NCBI RefSeq assembly: GCF_039532215.1
Contig: NZ_BAAARN010000001.1
Span: 1,037,029-1,101,028 of the forward strand
Direction of reading: 5' to 3'
DNA length: 64,000 bases
Origin: Pedococcus aerophilus
GTDB taxonomy: Bacteria > Actinomycetota > Actinomycetes > Actinomycetales > Dermatophilaceae
The notes beneath the pieces were generated by a model. It did no database searches, was not told the origin of the DNA, and saw nothing but the letters and a program-made list of their open reading frames with translations. The translations under genes were made by a program, and so were the position numbers. Every line of letters starts with the position of its first letter. Position 1 is the stretch's first letter. Below are positions 37,388 through 48,599 of the stretch, piece after piece.

Positions 37388-37517
37388 CCGTACGCGCGAC
37401 AGCACCCGGCAGGGCTCGACCACCGGACAGCGCGCCATACCGTCCACTCCATTCCACGCGCGCGGAGCGGGGTTTGATCGGCAACACGGACCGTGCACGT
37501 GCCGGTGTCGCCGAACA

Positions 37518-37557
37518 ACCCCCGCCTCGTCGCGTCGTCGCGGGGGTTGGATAGTGT
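37518..37557 (+). promoter_or_regulatory. Inverted repeat and -10 element in front of the MerR gene
   Basis: AACCCCCGC (37518-37526) and its complement GCGGGGGTT (37540-37548) lie just upstream of TAGTGT (37552-37557), a good -10 hexamer 8 nt before ATG 37566. The repeat occupies the spacer/-35 zone where MerR proteins bind. Confidence 0.5.
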
Positions 37558-37565
37558 CGCTGCCC

Positions 37566-38159
37566 ATGCGCATGTCCGAGCTCTCCGAACGCAGCGGCGT
37601 CGCCGTCCCGACGTTGAAGTACTACCTGCGCGAAGGGTTGCTGCCGGCAGGCGAGAGCCTCGGCGCGACGAGGGCGGACTACTCCGACGAGCACCTGCGA
37701 CGGGTGCGGCTCGTCCGGGCACTCATCGACGCCGGGGTGAGCGTCGCCGAGGCCAAGCGGGTCACCGAGGCCCTCGACGACCCGCCGAGGTCGCGGCACG
37801 ACCTGCTCGGCCGCGCGCAGTACGCCCTCCCGGCTCCCCACGCCGACACCCCCGTGAGCGAGGAGGTGATGGCCCTGCTGGCAGGGCTGGGATGGGCCGT
37901 CACGCCCGACTCCCCCGCGTTGCACTCGCTCAGCGGCGCGATCGCCGCAGCCCGTTCAGCCGGCGTGCCGCTGCCACCGGAGGCGCTCCGGGGGTACGCC
38001 GAGGCGACCGAGGGCGTCGCTGCCGTCGACGTCGCGAACGTCCCGACCGACGACCTCGCCTCTGCGCTGCACCGGGTCGTCGCCGGCACCGTGCTCGTGG
38101 ACCCGGTCCTGGCCGCACTGCGCCGACTGGCCCAGGAGCACATGAGCAGCCAGCGCTGA
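37566..38159 (+). CDS. MerR-family transcriptional regulator
   Basis: 197 codons from ATG 37566; a GTG at 37554 is the alternative. The MerR helix-turn-helix is clear: M-S-E-L-S-E-R-S-G-V-A-V-P-T-L-K-Y-Y-L-R-E-G-L-L and R-L-V-R-A-L-I-D-A-G-V-S-V-A-E. Residues 80-197 form an Ala-rich helical effector domain without metal-binding cysteines, so it probably senses an organic ligand or works with a partner. Start context suggests a leaderless message. The gene ends 70 bp before a strong hairpin shared with the convergent tRNA genes. Confidence 0.85.
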   Translation: MRMSELSERSGVAVPTLKYYLREGLLPAGESLGATRADYSDEHLRRVRLVRALIDAGVSVAEAKRVTEALDDPPRSRHDLLGRAQYALPAPHADTPVSEEVMALLAGLGWAVTPDSPALHSLSGAIAAARSAGVPLPPEALRGYAEATEGVAAVDVANVPTDDLASALHRVVAGTVLVDPVLAALRRLAQEHMSSQR

Positions 38160-38228
38160 CGCCACCGCCATCACCGCCACCGGCCTCGCGCCACACGCGC
38201 ACACCGGATAGGGGCCCGGACATGCGCG

Positions 38229-38258
38229 AAGGCCCCCGCCCTGGTGGGCGGGGGCCTT
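38229..38258. terminator. Bidirectional terminator between MerR gene and tRNA-Glu
   Basis: AAGGCCCCCGCCC and its exact complement around TGGT. It stands 7 bp from the 3' end of tRNA-Glu (minus strand) and 70 bp beyond the MerR stop. Confidence 0.85.
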
Positions 38259-38265
38259 CTGCGAG

Positions 38266-38338
38266 TAGCCCCGACGGGATTCGAACCCGCGCTACCGCCT
38301 TGAGAGGGCGGCGTGCTAGGCCGCTACACAACGGGGCC
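38266..38338 (-). tRNA. tRNA-Glu (CTC)
   Basis: 73 nt. The anticodon loop reads C-C-C-T-C-T-C-A-A-G-G with anticodon CTC; the T-arm is G-T-T-C-G-A-A-T-C. The acceptor stem starts GGCCCCG and pairs with CGGGGCT plus discriminator A; CCA is not encoded. It is downstream of tRNA-Gln in the same direction. Confidence 0.95.
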
Positions 38339-38447
38339 CTAGCTGGTTTCGCCCGGCGCCTTGCGGCTCCGGGCAGCGGAGAGAACCTTACCGAATGGTG
38401 GGGGAATTCTCCGAATCGGCGTGCGTCCCAAAGGACTTGCGCCTGAG

Positions 38448-38519
38448 CTGGGGTACCAGGACTCGAACCTAGAATGACGGTACCAGAAACCGTAGTGTTG
38501 CCAATTACACCATACCCCA
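38448..38519 (-). tRNA. tRNA-Gln (CTG)
   Basis: 72 nt with acceptor TGGGGTA/TACCCCA, anticodon loop TTCTGGT (anticodon CTG), T-loop GGTTCGAGTCC, discriminator G. It lies downstream of gltX. In actinobacteria without GlnRS, GltX charges this tRNA with Glu and GatCAB amidates it, so the grouping is functional. Confidence 0.95.
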
Positions 38520-38615
38520 AGGGGGTATCACGACCCGCGCGCCCGAAGGCCTTCAGGTTGTGAACCGAGAAGCGATACTACCGGTCCGCCCCACCCCGCC
38601 CAAATCGGCTCTCGC

Positions 38616-38828
38616 TCAGGACTCGCGCAGCTCGCTGCGGAGCTTGAGGACGGTCGTCCCGTCCTCCTGCTCGATGACGTATGCGGGGTCGTCGTCGCTG
38701 CCGTTGCGCGTGATCTCCGAACCCTTGATGGTCCGGGTGACCGAGTCGTGGTGCACCTCGGAGATGGTCCCCTCGGCGGTCCCCTGACCCCAGGACCAGG
38801 ACACCGAACTTCCCTTGCGCAGACTCAT
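38616..38828 (-). CDS. DUF2945 (HVA1/TUDOR-like) small protein
   Basis: 70 codons from ATG 38828. M-S-L-R-K-G-S-S-V-S-W-S-W-G-Q-G-T-A-E-G-T-I, followed by T-I-K-G-S-E-I-T-R-N-G-S-D-D-D-P-A-Y, is the pattern of the small hypervirulence-associated/DUF2945 family with a TUDOR-like barrel. Function unknown. The start overlaps the stop of the SRPBCC gene by 4 bp (ATGA), which in turn overlaps gltX by 4 bp, so the three are a tight operon. Confidence 0.8.
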   Translation of the reverse strand: MSLRKGSSVSWSWGQGTAEGTISEVHHDSVTRTIKGSEITRNGSDDDPAYVIEQEDGTTVLKLRSELRES

Positions 38829-39291
38829 GAGTGCTTCCCCTCGTTGACGGTGCGTGCATCGGACTCGGCCACGGACCTGAGCTTGACCAGTGTCTCCCGG
38901 ATGCCCCGACGGTTGCGCTTCGGGAAGCCGAGCGCCTCGATGAGGAGGCGTGGCGGGGCGGCATACATCGAGTAGTCGAAGGATTCCGTGACGCGGGTGC
39001 CGGTGCCGACGGGCTCGAGCTCGTAGCGCCAGCGGTGGCCGCCGAAGTGGCGCCACGCGATCAGGCGACCCTCCTCGAACTCCACGACGCGGTTGCTGAT
39101 CCGGTAGGAGAGGCCGGCGAGCTTCATGTCCACACCGAACGTCGCCCCACGGCTGAGCCGCGCGGGCCCGGACACGGTGTCGCGCACCGACCCCGAGCCG
39201 TCGATCCGCGAGTGCTGGCGCGGGTCGGCGAGGATCGCGAAGACGACCTCCGCCGGGGCCTCGACGTCGATGGAGGACGAGACGACCCGGC

Positions 39292-39295
<4 letters not shown>
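38825..39295 (-). CDS. SRPBCC/polyketide cyclase-like protein
   Basis: 156 codons from ATG 39295. The START-like fold is seen in S-R-V-V-S-S-S-I-D-V-E-A-P-A-E-V-V-F-A-I-L-A-D-P and W-R-H-F-G-G-H-R-W-R-Y-E-L-E-P, ending in a long helix. Such proteins hold hydrophobic ligands; the ligand here is unknown. It overlaps both neighbours by 4 bp and is in the gltX operon. Confidence 0.8.
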
Positions 39296-40818
<1,523 letters not shown>

Positions 40819-40925
40819 GGTGACCCGATTCTAGGGATGGGCCACCGCGGCGGCCCGGCGGCCGTGCGCGGCCCCGGCCCGGGCAGTGGTTGTCAGATCC
40901 CCCCGAACCGGCACAGACTGCCCTC

Positions 40926-41609
40926 GTGGGGATCGCGACACGGCAGGACCGGTCGGCACGGGTGCGGCCGGTCGGCGTGCTCATCGCCGTCCTCGTGACC
41001 ATCATCCTCGTCTTCTTCGTGCGCCGGCTCTTCAGCGACGTCCCCCACATCGTGGGCGGCACCGTCCCGGACGACGACCTCGCAGAGATGTACGTCGCCC
41101 ACCCCTGGCTGGCCTACGGCCACATCGTTCCCGGTGTGGTCTACCTCCTCGGCGCCCCCTTCCAGCTCTCGCAACGGTTCCGGAGTCGCCACTACACGTT
41201 GCACCGTCGGCTCGGCAGGGCCCTGCTCGTGTGCGCCCTCGTGTCAGGGGCGCTCTCGGTGGTGCTCGGCGTCGTGTTCGCCTGGGGCGGGAGCGCGGAG
41301 ACGAGCGCCTCCGTGGTGTTCGGGTCGTGGTTCGTCGTGTGCCTCGTCCTTGCCTTCCGCGCCATCCGGGGCGGCCAGGTGGCGCAGCACCGACGGTGGA
41401 TGGTCCGGGCGTTCGCCGTGGGTCTGGGTGTCGCGACGATCCGCATCTGGGTGGGCCTATTCACCGGCGTCGAGATCGGTCTGCTCGGCATGGGCGACGA
41501 GACGATGCCGCTGCGTGCGACGTTCGGGATCGCCTTCTGGCTCGGGCTGTCCATGCACGTCGCCTTCGCCCAGTGGTGGCTGCGCCGCACCCCCGACCTC
41601 CAGGGCTGA
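40926..41609 (+). CDS. DUF2306 integral membrane protein
   Basis: 227 codons from GTG 40926; a TTG at 40890 would add 12 residues. Six hydrophobic segments with H-P-W-L-A-Y-G-H-I, H-R-R-L-G-R and Q-H-R-R-W-M-V-R histidine patterns fit the DUF2306 family, which resembles haem-binding membrane proteins. Function is not established. The gene converges on the FAH-family gene and ends at a perfect 40-bp palindrome. Confidence 0.7.
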   Translation: MGIATRQDRSARVRPVGVLIAVLVTIILVFFVRRLFSDVPHIVGGTVPDDDLAEMYVAHPWLAYGHIVPGVVYLLGAPFQLSQRFRSRHYTLHRRLGRALLVCALVSGALSVVLGVVFAWGGSAETSASVVFGSWFVVCLVLAFRAIRGGQVAQHRRWMVRAFAVGLGVATIRIWVGLFTGVEIGLLGMGDETMPLRATFGIAFWLGLSMHVAFAQWWLRRTPDLQG

Positions 41610-41621
41610 GCCCCGACGGTG

Positions 41622-41661
41622 AGGAGGTATGGCGCGGGGCCGGCCCCGCGCCATACCTCCT
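41622..41661. terminator. Perfect 40-bp palindrome between convergent genes
   Basis: AGGAGGTATGGCGCGGGGCC followed at once by its exact complement, with no loop. It stands 13 bp after each stop (41609 and 41675), so it probably ends both transcripts. Confidence 0.85.
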
Positions 41662-41674
41662 GCGAGCGGCGTGC

Positions 41675-42445
41675 CTAGCGGCGGACGAACGGGTTGGACA
41701 GCGTCCCGATGCCCTCGATCTCGACCTCGACGCGCTGGCCACCCTCGACGGGGCCCACACCGGCTGGGGTGCCGGTGAGGATGACGTCACCGGGCAGGAG
41801 CGTGAAGGCCTTGGAGGCGTAGGAGACCAGGGTGGCCACGTCGTGGACCATGTCCGCGGTCGTGCCGTCCTGGACGACCTCGCCGTCCAGACGGGTCCGC
41901 AGCGAGAGGTTGGCGGGGTCGAGGTCGGTCTCGATCCACGGGCCGATGGGGCAGAAGGTGTCCATGCCCTTGGCGCGGGCCCACTGGCCGTCGCCGCGCT
42001 GCAGGTCGCGGGCGGTGACGTCGTCGGCGACGGTGTAGCCGAAGACCACCTTCGAGACCTCCTCCGGCTCGATGTCCTTGCAGAGCCTGCCGATGACGAC
42101 GGCGAGCTCGCCCTCGTAGTGCACCTCGGAGGTGACCGGCGGAAGCACGACGGGCTCGCCCGGACCGATGACGGCGGTGTTGGGGATGAGGAACATCAGC
42201 GGCTCGGTCGGGGCCTCGCCACCCATCTCCTTGGCGTGGTCGGCATAGTTCTTGCCGATGCCGATGACCTTGCTGCGCGGGATGACCGGCGCGAGGAGGC
42301 GCACCTCCTCCACGAGGTGGGTCGCCCCCGTCAGCTCGATCTTCGTGTAGAGCGGGTCGCCGGTGATCTCGGCGATCTTCTCCCCTGCCCCGTCGACCAG
42401 TCCGAAGACCGGGTCCTCTCCGGTCGTGAATCTCGCGATGCGCAT
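41675..42445 (-). CDS. Fumarylacetoacetate hydrolase (FAH) family protein
   Basis: 256 codons from ATG 42445. Metal- and substrate-site motifs I-G-K-N-Y-A-D-H-A, S-E-V-H-Y-E-G-E-L-A-V-V-I-G and G-Y-T-V-A-D-D-V-T-A-R-D-L-Q match 2-hydroxyhepta-dienedioate isomerases and acylpyruvases in this family. The carboxylate cluster (E, E, D) is complete. Actual substrate not inferable; acylpyruvate hydrolase or oxaloacetate decarboxylase is possible. In Streptomyces a homologue lies next to gltX too. Confidence 0.9.
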   Translation of the reverse strand: MRIARFTTGEDPVFGLVDGAGEKIAEITGDPLYTKIELTGATHLVEEVRLLAPVIPRSKVIGIGKNYADHAKEMGGEAPTEPLMFLIPNTAVIGPGEPVVLPPVTSEVHYEGELAVVIGRLCKDIEPEEVSKVVFGYTVADDVTARDLQRGDGQWARAKGMDTFCPIGPWIETDLDPANLSLRTRLDGEVVQDGTTADMVHDVATLVSYASKAFTLLPGDVILTGTPAGVGPVEGGQRVEVEIEGIGTLSNPFVRR

Positions 42446-42465
42446 GACGTCGAGCCTATCGGCGG

Positions 42466-43419
42466 TCAGCGCGAGGAGAACTCCCGGCGGTAGCGCTGCG
42501 GCGAGGTGCCCACGACCGACTGGAAGTGGGTGCGCAGCAGCGCGGCCGACCCGAAGCCGCTGTGCGAAGCGACCGAGTCCACCGGGAGGTCGGTCTGCTC
42601 GAGCAGCTCGCGGGCCCGCAGCACCCGCTGCTGCACGATCCACCGGTGCGGCGTCGTGCCCGTCTCTGCGACGAACCGGCGGGCGAACGTGCGCTCCGAC
42701 ATCATCGCCAGCCGCGCGAGGTCGGGGACGGTGTGCGGCTCGTCGAGGTTCTCGGTGATGTGGTTGAGGACCGGCTGGATGCTCTCGCAGCTGGTCTCCG
42801 GGAGCGGCGCCTCGACGTACTGCCGCTGGCCGCCGTCCCGTTGCGGCGGGACGACCATGCGGCGCGCGATCCGCGTCGCCACCGCACTCCCGAGCTCGCG
42901 GCGCACGAGGTGCAGGCAGGCGTCGATGCCGGCTGCGGTACCTGCCCCGGTGATGATCGAGCCCTCGTCGATGTAGAGGACGTCCATCGAGACCCGGGTC
43001 CGCGGGAAGCGTCGGGCGAACTGCTCGGCGTAGCGCCAGTGCGTCACCGCACTTCGCCCGTCGAGCAGGCCGGTCTCCCCCAGGACGAAGGCCCCGGTGC
43101 AGATGGACAGGACCGTCGCGCCACGGCGGTGCGCCTCGCGGATCGTCTCGAGCAGCGGCTCGGGGTAGGTGTCGCGCACCCCACCGGCGGGGATGACGAC
43201 GAGGTCGGCGTCGACGGCGTCCGCCCATGCGTGGCTCGGGACGAACTGCCCGCCGCTGGTCGTGTCCACAGGCACCCCGGCCGTCTCGCCGCAGGTGAGG
43301 AACGTGAACGGCGGCACTCCGTCGTCGGTGCGGTCGAGGCCGAACACCTCGCAGGCCACCGACATCTCGAACATCGCCATGGGGTTCGTGGCCAGGGCCG
43401 CGATCGTGGTGAGCGCCAT
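42466..43419 (-). CDS. GlxA-type AraC-family regulator with DJ-1/PfpI domain
   Basis: 317 codons from ATG 43419. Residues 1-190 form a DJ-1/PfpI amidotransferase-like domain (V-V-I-P-A-G-G-V, S-I-C-T-G-A-F-V-L-G-E with the family cysteine). Residues about 215-317 are the double AraC helix-turn-helix (L-A-R-L-A-M-M-S-E-R-T-F-A-R-R-F, S-G-F-G-S-A-A-L-L-R-T-H-F). This is the GlxA layout. It is divergent from a small membrane protein gene over a symmetric inverted repeat, probably its operator. Confidence 0.9.
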   Translation of the reverse strand: MALTTIAALATNPMAMFEMSVACEVFGLDRTDDGVPPFTFLTCGETAGVPVDTTSGGQFVPSHAWADAVDADLVVIPAGGVRDTYPEPLLETIREAHRRGATVLSICTGAFVLGETGLLDGRSAVTHWRYAEQFARRFPRTRVSMDVLYIDEGSIITGAGTAAGIDACLHLVRRELGSAVATRIARRMVVPPQRDGGQRQYVEAPLPETSCESIQPVLNHITENLDEPHTVPDLARLAMMSERTFARRFVAETGTTPHRWIVQQRVLRARELLEQTDLPVDSVASHSGFGSAALLRTHFQSVVGTSPQRYRREFSSR

Positions 43420-43437
43420 CGCGCCATCATGCCACGA

Positions 43438-43480
43438 CGAGTGGCAGATAAGTGGTGAACCCCGTCAGTTCTGCCACTCG
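43438..43480. promoter_or_regulatory. Inverted 10-bp half-sites between GlxA-type gene and small membrane protein gene
   Basis: CGAGTGGCAG (43438-43447) and its exact complement CTGCCACTCG (43471-43480), 33 bp from start to start, that is about three helical turns. The position in an 82-bp divergent gap fits an operator for the GlxA-type protein. Confidence 0.6.
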
Positions 43481-43501
43481 TGGCGGCAATCTTGCGAGCG
43501 C

Positions 43502-43693
43502 ATGATTACAGCCATGACCATCATCCTGCTCCTGGCCTTCGTCGCCACCCTCGTCGTCGCCCTCGAACGGCACCACCGCCGGACCTGGGCCCTGCCCCGC
43601 GCCCCGCACGGCGCGGACTCCTCCATCGCCTTCACCGACCTCGACCACGACGTCGACCGGGTCCTCCATGACGTCGAGGCCCACCGCGCCTGA
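43502..43693 (+). CDS. Small single-pass membrane protein
   Basis: 63 codons from ATG 43502, or 59 from ATG 43514. M-T-I-I-L-L-L-A-F-V-A-T-L-V-V-A-L is a membrane helix; R-H-H-R-R-T-W follows, then a short acidic cytosolic tail (D-L-D-H-D-V-D-R-V-L-H). No family recognised. It is divergent from the GlxA-type regulator and may be its target. Confidence 0.55.
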   Translation: MITAMTIILLLAFVATLVVALERHHRRTWALPRAPHGADSSIAFTDLDHDVDRVLHDVEAHRA

Positions 43694-43702
43694 CGCCGAC
43701 CG

Positions 43703-44701
43703 TCAGCGCAGCTGGGCCACGACGGCACGGGCCATCACGGCATACCCGGCGTCGTTGGCGTGGAAGTCGAAGCGAGGCGGGGCCATCCACGTCCACTGGA
43801 GGATCCGCGCGAGGTTGGTCGGCAGCCGGCCGACGTCCTTGACCGTGGTGGGCGTGGTGACCGTCGTCTGGAAGGCCGTCGCCACGTCGGCCACACGGGC
43901 GCCGCTCGCCGCGGCACTGCGCGCGATGACGCCGTTGACCTTGGCCAGCTCCGTCACCGACTTCTGGCCGAGCCCGGCGTCACCGAGCAGGTCGAGGACG
44001 AGGAACGGGTCGTAGTAGTTGAGGACGACGACCTGGGCCTTCGGCGCCGCGGCCCGCAGGCGGCTCGTGATCTGCGGCAGGTTGTCCGACAGCGTCGCGA
44101 GCGCCGGCGTGGTGCACGACGGCTTCAGCCCGCCGAACCCGCAGCGGGCGACGTCGTTGCCGCCGATGTCGAGGGTGACGAGGCGGGTGTCGGCTGCGTT
44201 CTCGCGCAGGAACGCCTCGGCGGCGGCCAGCTGCGTGCCCTCGTCGTAGGTGCACCCGCCGCCTTCCAGCATCGAGGTCGTGGTCTCGCCGGAGCAGGCG
44301 AGGTTGACCAGCTGCGTGGGCCCGTCACGTTCCTCGAGCGCGGCGCGGACCGCCCCGACGTAGCCCTCGGTCCGGTGGTCGGCACCGTTCTGGAAGCCGG
44401 CGGCGAGCGAGTCACCGAGGGCGAGGTAGTAGCCGGTGCCCGCAGGCGCCGACGACGGCGGGGAGATCGTCGACCCGGAGCCGGGTGCCGTCGAAGAGGG
44501 TGGTGCGGACGTGGTCGGTCCGGACCTCGGAGGGGACGTCGGCGCGGAGGTGGTGGGCGCGGAGGTGGTGGACGCGGTCGACGGGGCAGGGGCGCCGCCG
44601 AGCACCCGGTCGACCGCCCCGGTCGTGAACCCGACCACGGCGCCGACCCCGAGCAGCAGCGCGAGCACGGCGAGCACCGCGGCGAGGCGGCGACGGTTCA
44701 T
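43703..44701 (-). CDS. Secreted SGNH/GDSL hydrolase
   Basis: 332 codons from ATG 44701. An N-terminal membrane helix or uncleaved signal (A-A-V-L-A-V-L-A-L-L-L-G-V-G) precedes a Ser/Thr/Pro-rich spacer of about 55 residues. The catalytic domain has A-L-G-D-S-L-A-A-G-F (Ser), D-I-G-G-N-D-V (Gly/Asn) and D-F-H-A-N-D-A-G-Y (Asp/His), the full SGNH set. Cysteines in L-A-C-S-G, G-G-C-T-Y and R-C-G-F-G-G-L-K-P-S-C could form disulphides, as in the secreted esterases of Streptomyces. Likely a surface esterase or lipase. Confidence 0.85.
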   Translation of the reverse strand: MNRRRLAAVLAVLALLLGVGAVVGFTTGAVDRVLGGAPAPSTASTTSAPTTSAPTSPPRSGPTTSAPPSSTAPGSGSTISPPSSAPAGTGYYLALGDSLAAGFQNGADHRTEGYVGAVRAALEERDGPTQLVNLACSGETTTSMLEGGGCTYDEGTQLAAAEAFLRENAADTRLVTLDIGGNDVARCGFGGLKPSCTTPALATLSDNLPQITSRLRAAAPKAQVVVLNYYDPFLVLDLLGDAGLGQKSVTELAKVNGVIARSAAASGARVADVATAFQTTVTTPTTVKDVGRLPTNLARILQWTWMAPPRFDFHANDAGYAVMARAVVAQLR

Positions 44702-44760
44702 GGGGCCACGGTGCCACGGCTGGCTGGGAACCCCCTGGGCCGGGTTACCCTGCTGCGGCG

Positions 44761-45657
44761 ATGGAGACAGGGCAGACGGGACCGGTGGCGCTCACGCGCG
44801 AGCAGTGGGCGACCCTCGAGACGGCCCATGGCGCGCGCGCCGACGCCGCGACGGCGGGGCACCGGGCCCGACGGGGCGAGTCGGTCGCCCACCCCGTCGA
44901 GGACTTCCTCTTCACCTACTACCCGTTCCGCCCCGCGCTCCTGCGCCGGTGGCACCCAGGACCCGGCGTCCGCCTCGAGGACGCCGCCACGTCACCCCGC
45001 GCGCAGTGGAAGCACTACCGGGTGATGGGCAGGGACGTCGAGCTGGACGTCGCGGCATACGTCGCCCAGCGCAGCCGCACCCTCGACTTCGTGAGGGAGC
45101 TCCTCACCGCCACCGCCAGCCGCCCGGCTCAGCTCGGCTGCTTCGGACTGCACGAGTGGGCGATGGTCTACGGCCTGACGCCCGAGCAGGTGCGGCACTC
45201 CGCCTGGCCGCTGCGCCTGGGCGCCGAAGGCACCGACGAGGTCGTCCGCGGCCAGCAGATCAGGTGCACGCACTTCGACGCCTTCCGCTTCTACACGCCG
45301 CCGGCGCGCTCGCTCAACCTCCTGCAACCGACGCGCGAGAGCCAGGTCGCGCTCGAGCAGCCGGGCTGCCTGCACGCCGGGATGGATCTCTACAAGTGGG
45401 CGATGAAGCTTGCGCCCGCGGTCCCCGGCGACCTGGTCCTCGACTGCTTCGACCACGCGGGTGCGATCCGCGAGCTCGACATGCGCGCCTCCCCCTACGA
45501 CCTCAGCGACCTCGGCTACGAGCCCGTGCGGATCGAGACCCCGCAGGGACGGGCTGAGTATGCCGCCGCGCAGCGCGGGTTCGCCGAGCGCGGCCAGGTG
45601 CTGCGCGAGCGGCTGGTCACGGCGATCGACGCGGTGCACCAGCTCGCACCCACCTGA
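44761..45657 (+). CDS. Conserved actinobacterial protein of unknown function
   Basis: 298 codons from ATG 44761. H-P-V-E-D-F-L-F-T-Y-Y-P-F-R-P and W-H-P-G-P-G-V are striking motifs near the N-terminus, with C-F-G-L-H-E-W-A-M-V-Y and C-T-H-F-D-A-F-R-F-Y in the middle. I recall such proteins being labelled 3-methyladenine DNA glycosylase in databases. I see no helix-hairpin-helix or glycosylase active site that supports the label. It lies upstream of argG in the same direction with a 75-bp gap. TACCCT ends 9 nt before the ATG. Confidence 0.6.
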   Translation: METGQTGPVALTREQWATLETAHGARADAATAGHRARRGESVAHPVEDFLFTYYPFRPALLRRWHPGPGVRLEDAATSPRAQWKHYRVMGRDVELDVAAYVAQRSRTLDFVRELLTATASRPAQLGCFGLHEWAMVYGLTPEQVRHSAWPLRLGAEGTDEVVRGQQIRCTHFDAFRFYTPPARSLNLLQPTRESQVALEQPGCLHAGMDLYKWAMKLAPAVPGDLVLDCFDHAGAIRELDMRASPYDLSDLGYEPVRIETPQGRAEYAAAQRGFAERGQVLRERLVTAIDAVHQLAPT

Positions 45658-47160
<1,503 letters not shown>

Positions 47161-47184
47161 GGCGGCTCCCCGTGCTGACGCGCC

Positions 47185-47865
47185 TCAGCCGGGCGGGTCG
47201 AGCAGTCCGCGCTGGATGGCGATGGACATCGCCTCGAGCTTGCTGTGCGCGCCCAGCTTGGCCGACAGGTTGGACACGTGGTTGCGGACGGTGTTGACGC
47301 TCACGACCAGCTCCGCCGCGATGGCGGCGTTGGACATGCCCTGGGCCAGCATCGCGAGGACCTCGTCCTCACGGCGGGTCAGGGTGGGCACCGGTGCGCT
47401 CACCCGGGTGAGCCTGGGCAGCAGCCGGGCCAGCATCTCCGAGGAGATCGACGCCTCGCCCTGGGCCGCGGCGCGGACGGCGGAGGTGACCTCGGCGAGG
47501 CTGCGCGTCTTGGAGAGGAACCCCGCGGCCCCGGCTTCCAGGGCGCGGACGAGGACGTCGTCGGAGCTCGACCCCGTGAGGACGAGGACGTTCATGCTGG
47601 GGCGCAACGCCTTCAGGTCGCGGATCGCATCCACCCCGTCGCCGTCGGGGAGCCGCCGGTCGAGCACCAGGACGTCGGGAGCCGAGGACTGCACGCGTGC
47701 CCGCGCCTGGGCCAAGGTGCTGGCCAGTCCCACGGACACCACGTCGGGCTCGTCGTCGAGGACCCGGGCCAGGCTCGCAGCCATCACCTCGTGGTCGTCG
47801 ACGATGAGCACGCGTATCGGCTCCGTGACGCGGCGGTCGTCCCCGCCGTCCTCGACATCAGTCAT
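47185..47865 (-). CDS. NarL/LuxR-family response regulator
   Basis: 226 codons from ATG 47865 (GGAGGGG upstream). The receiver (V-L-I-V-D-D-H-E, phospho-Asp in V-L-V-L-D-R-R-L-P-D-G, L-T-G-S-S, F-L-S-K-T) is followed by a LuxR helix-turn-helix (L-T-R-R-E-D-E-V-L-A-M-L-A-Q-G-M-S-N-A-A-I-A, V-N-T-V-R-N-H-V-S-N). It is divergent from a second receiver gene, with a symmetric CCTAGT-N8-ACTAGG box between, and lies close to a HisKA_3 kinase, the usual partner of this type. Confidence 0.9.
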   Translation of the reverse strand: MTDVEDGGDDRRVTEPIRVLIVDDHEVMAASLARVLDDEPDVVSVGLASTLAQARARVQSSAPDVLVLDRRLPDGDGVDAIRDLKALRPSMNVLVLTGSSSDDVLVRALEAGAAGFLSKTRSLAEVTSAVRAAAQGEASISSEMLARLLPRLTRVSAPVPTLTRREDEVLAMLAQGMSNAAIAAELVVSVNTVRNHVSNLSAKLGAHSKLEAMSIAIQRGLLDPPG

Positions 47866-47879
47866 GTCCCCTCCCGGCA

Positions 47880-47899
47880 CCTAGTATCCATGCACTAGG
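47880..47899. promoter_or_regulatory. Symmetric box CCTAGT-N8-ACTAGG between two response-regulator genes
   Basis: CCTAGTATCCATGCACTAGG: two 6-bp inverted halves. It lies 15 bp upstream of the LuxR-type regulator start and 110 bp upstream of the second receiver gene. The right half with its flank (TCCATGCACTAGG) recurs in the repeat units at 50.3 and 50.6 kb. Confidence 0.6.
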
Positions 47900-48008
47900 T
47901 GGCGCGGCGCGCGTGCACCGCCAAATTGGCACCGAGTACCGCCACCATGGACTTCCTGAGGTCGCGGTCAGCGACAGCGCCTCCCCCTCGATCAGGACAG
48001 GCAGGTCC

Positions 48009-48434
48009 GTGTCCCACCTCCGCGTGCTGATTGCCGACGACCACCCGCAGATGCTCGCCGCGATGGTCCACGTGGTCGAGTCCGACAGCCGCTTCCTCGT
48101 CGTCGGCACCGCCACCAACGGGCACGACGCACTCCAGGTGGCGATCGACTCGGAGGTCGACATCGCCCTGCTCGACGTGCGCATGCCCGGCGGTGGCCCG
48201 GCAGCGGTCGCCGCGTTCGTCGCCCTGCCGTCACCGCCCGTCGTGGTGGCCGTCTCTGCCGAGACAAGCCTGAGCACGGTCGCCGCCATGGTGGGCGCCG
48301 GCGCCGTCGGTTACCTCGCCAAGGGTCGGATCGGCGAGAGCCTGCCCGAGGTGCTCGCCCAGTGCGCCGCGGGCGAGGTGGTGCTGGCGACGGGCTCCGG
48401 TGCGGGGGCGCTCCGGATGCTGCTCGGCAACTGA
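48009..48434 (+). CDS. Response regulator receiver-only protein (no DNA-binding domain)
   Basis: 141 codons from GTG 48009; the frame is open to GTG 47913, but V-L-I-A-D-D-H starts soon after 48009. The receiver is complete: D-D-H, L-L-D-V-R-M-P-G-G-G with the phospho-Asp, V-S-A-E-T, Y-L-A-K-G. It ends about 30 residues after the conserved Lys, before any LuxR helix-turn-helix. In sequence it is of the NarL type, so the output domain has probably been lost. It could act as phosphate sink, or in competition with the neighbour regulator, between kinase and full-length regulator. Confidence 0.8.
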   Translation: MSHLRVLIADDHPQMLAAMVHVVESDSRFLVVGTATNGHDALQVAIDSEVDIALLDVRMPGGGPAAVAAFVALPSPPVVVAVSAETSLSTVAAMVGAGAVGYLAKGRIGESLPEVLAQCAAGEVVLATGSGAGALRMLLGN

Positions 48435-48599
48435 CCGCGCTCTCCGGCTGGTCGCCGCCCGGCCGATCCGCCCGCCCGGGACTCACGCCACCAGGGTGCA
48501 GTCCGGACCGCGCCGTCCCATCAACCGCCCGGCCGTGGTGGACTGCGGTGCTCGCACCTAGCATGGGCGACCAGCAGCCGGGAGGCGAGGGGACCACTC

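Noticed and set aside
44761-45657. Annotation as 3-methyladenine DNA glycosylase
   Set aside because: The label seems to come from databases; I see no glycosylase active site or helix-hairpin-helix.
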